Shown here: positions 7,190-7,689 of the stretch, piece after piece
How positions within the stretch are numbered: position 1 is the first letter of the stretch
Layout: each line of letters starts with the position of its first letter
DNA from: FW021-bin31 sp964422465
Lineage (GTDB): Bacteria > Bacteroidota > Bacteroidia > Chitinophagales > Chitinophagaceae
Reading direction: 5' to 3'
DNA: 7,689 nucleotides
NCBI GenBank assembly: GCA_964422465.1
Contig: CAYRBD010000126.1
Span: forward strand, 1-7,689
Program-made: the position numbers and the translations under genes
Notes under the pieces: model-generated
What the model was told of the DNA's origin: nothing
Database searches by the model: none
What the model saw: only the letters and a program-made list of their open reading frames with translations

Positions 7190-7689
7190 TTATATCAATT
7201 CTAAATGGGTCTTTCTATATTCTTTCAAAAGTTCATTTTCTACATTCAGCTCCGTAATCAGATAGCTAATCAAATTTAAGTCACAAACCTTCATCCTTTG
7301 CGCAGAGTTCAATTTTTCCGCGATACTGAGAATAGCCAGTTTTTCGCAGGAATGGATCATGGCCCGCTTGACCTGAACCACCGACCAGTCCGAATCCGTC
7401 ATCCCCTCGCGAGTGGAAAGGGCATTGGCTCCCAGCAGGCAAAGGTCCATTTTCAGGTCAGCCAGTTGGTTGATGACGCTTGGCCCAATATGAACGTTTG
7501 AGTTTTTGGAAAGTTCCCCGCCAATTCCAAATACCTTTAAATTAGCGTGATTAGCGAGGGTAAGCCCTACCAGCGGGCTGATCGTGAAGAAAGTGGCATG
7601 CAGGCTTTCGGGTATTTTCTTTGCCATTTCGATCATGGTAGTGCCGCCGCCGGTAAGGATGACCATCCCGTTTTCCAGAAGGGAAATAG
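7190..7689 (-). CDS. DeoR/GlpR-family regulator, copy 2 (5' part beyond window)
   Basis: This is the C-terminal sensor domain of a second DeoR-type regulator. The reading frame stays open to the window edge and encodes ISLLENG before the first in-window Met. It is therefore a gene cut by the window, not a short protein starting at 7666. The visible part corresponds to residues 85-249 of copy 1 and differs over residues 85-231 only at Ser160 to Ala and Ile176 to Thr. The last 18 residues keep the same length and register but share only five identities. The HTH half would lie right of the window. The stop is TAA at 7190-7192, three bases from the lipoprotein stop, with no terminator between. 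By analogy with copy 1 it may control a divergent operon beyond the right edge (inference). Confidence 0.92.
   Translation of the reverse strand, partial: ISLLENGMVILTGGGTTMIEMAKKIPESLHATFFTISPLVGLTLANHANLKVFGIGGELSKNSNVHIGPSVINQLADLKMDLCLLGANALSTREGMTDSDWSVVQVKRAMIHSCEKLAILSIAEKLNSAQRMKVCDLNLISYLITELNVENELLKEYRKTHLELI
7247..7689 (-). repeat. Long direct repeat, copy B (within deoR-like copy 2)
   Basis: This is the partner of the repeat at 268-710, in the same orientation and ungapped to the window edge. Of about 39 mismatches in 439 compared bases, four fall in the two codons that change an amino acid and the rest are silent. Runs of complete identity occur, for example 7513-7561 against 534-582. 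Recombination between the copies would excise a 6979-bp circle carrying the SusC/SusD operon and leave a single regulator. Confidence 0.9.

Noticed and set aside
7190..7666. Copy 2 regulator as a complete 158-residue protein starting at 7666
   Set aside because: The frame is open to the window edge and continues to match copy 1 upstream of that Met, which corresponds to residue 92 in the middle of the sensor domain.
211..7689. Composite transposon with the repeats as insertion-sequence ends
   Set aside because: The repeats encode regulator sequence, not transposase; no terminal inverted repeats or target-site duplications are visible.

Overview
The window looks like chromosomal DNA from a member of the Bacteroidota, probably the Sphingobacteriales/Chitinophagales side, although nothing here fixes the genus. 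The evidence is a SusC/SusD outer-membrane pair, two lipoproteins with Bacteroidota-style lipoboxes, promoter-like TAnnTTTG elements, start codons without Shine-Dalgarno sequences, and a tRNA with no encoded CCA.

Layout, left to right. A tRNA-Ser(UGA) gene lies on the minus strand (49-133) with a convincing Bacteroidota promoter (161-191). Next is a complete DeoR-type transcriptional regulator, also on the minus strand (211-960). A 345-bp gene-free control region of about 21% G+C separates it from a divergent three-gene plus-strand operon. The operon encodes a SusC-like TonB-dependent receptor (1306-4398), a SusD-like lipoprotein of the SusD-like_2 type (4432-6309) and a small uncharacterised lipoprotein (6335-7186). 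Three bases past the operon, on the minus strand, is the 3' part of a second DeoR regulator (7190 to the right edge), cut by the window end.

The most striking feature is that the two regulators are near copies. They align without gaps over 439 bp (272-710 against 7251-7689, constant offset 6979). By hand I count about 39 mismatches, or about 91% identity, and only two amino-acid changes in 147 residues. The identity then collapses at the last 18 codons (5 of 18 residues identical). They are direct repeats bracketing the transport operon. The arrangement suggests a modular 'DeoR regulator / SusC-SusD-lipoprotein' cassette that has been duplicated, so another susC may start beyond the right edge, divergent from the second regulator.

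Proposed working: the regulator senses a small ligand, presumably a phosphorylated sugar or catabolite as in characterised DeoR proteins, and controls the divergent uptake operon through sites in the AT-rich spacer. SusD captures a substrate at the cell surface, the small lipoprotein may assist, and SusC imports it using TonB energy. No carbohydrate-active enzyme, HTCS, or ECF sigma/anti-sigma gene is present, and SusC lacks the N-terminal signalling domain of sigma-coupled receptors. The substrate cannot be read from the sequence.
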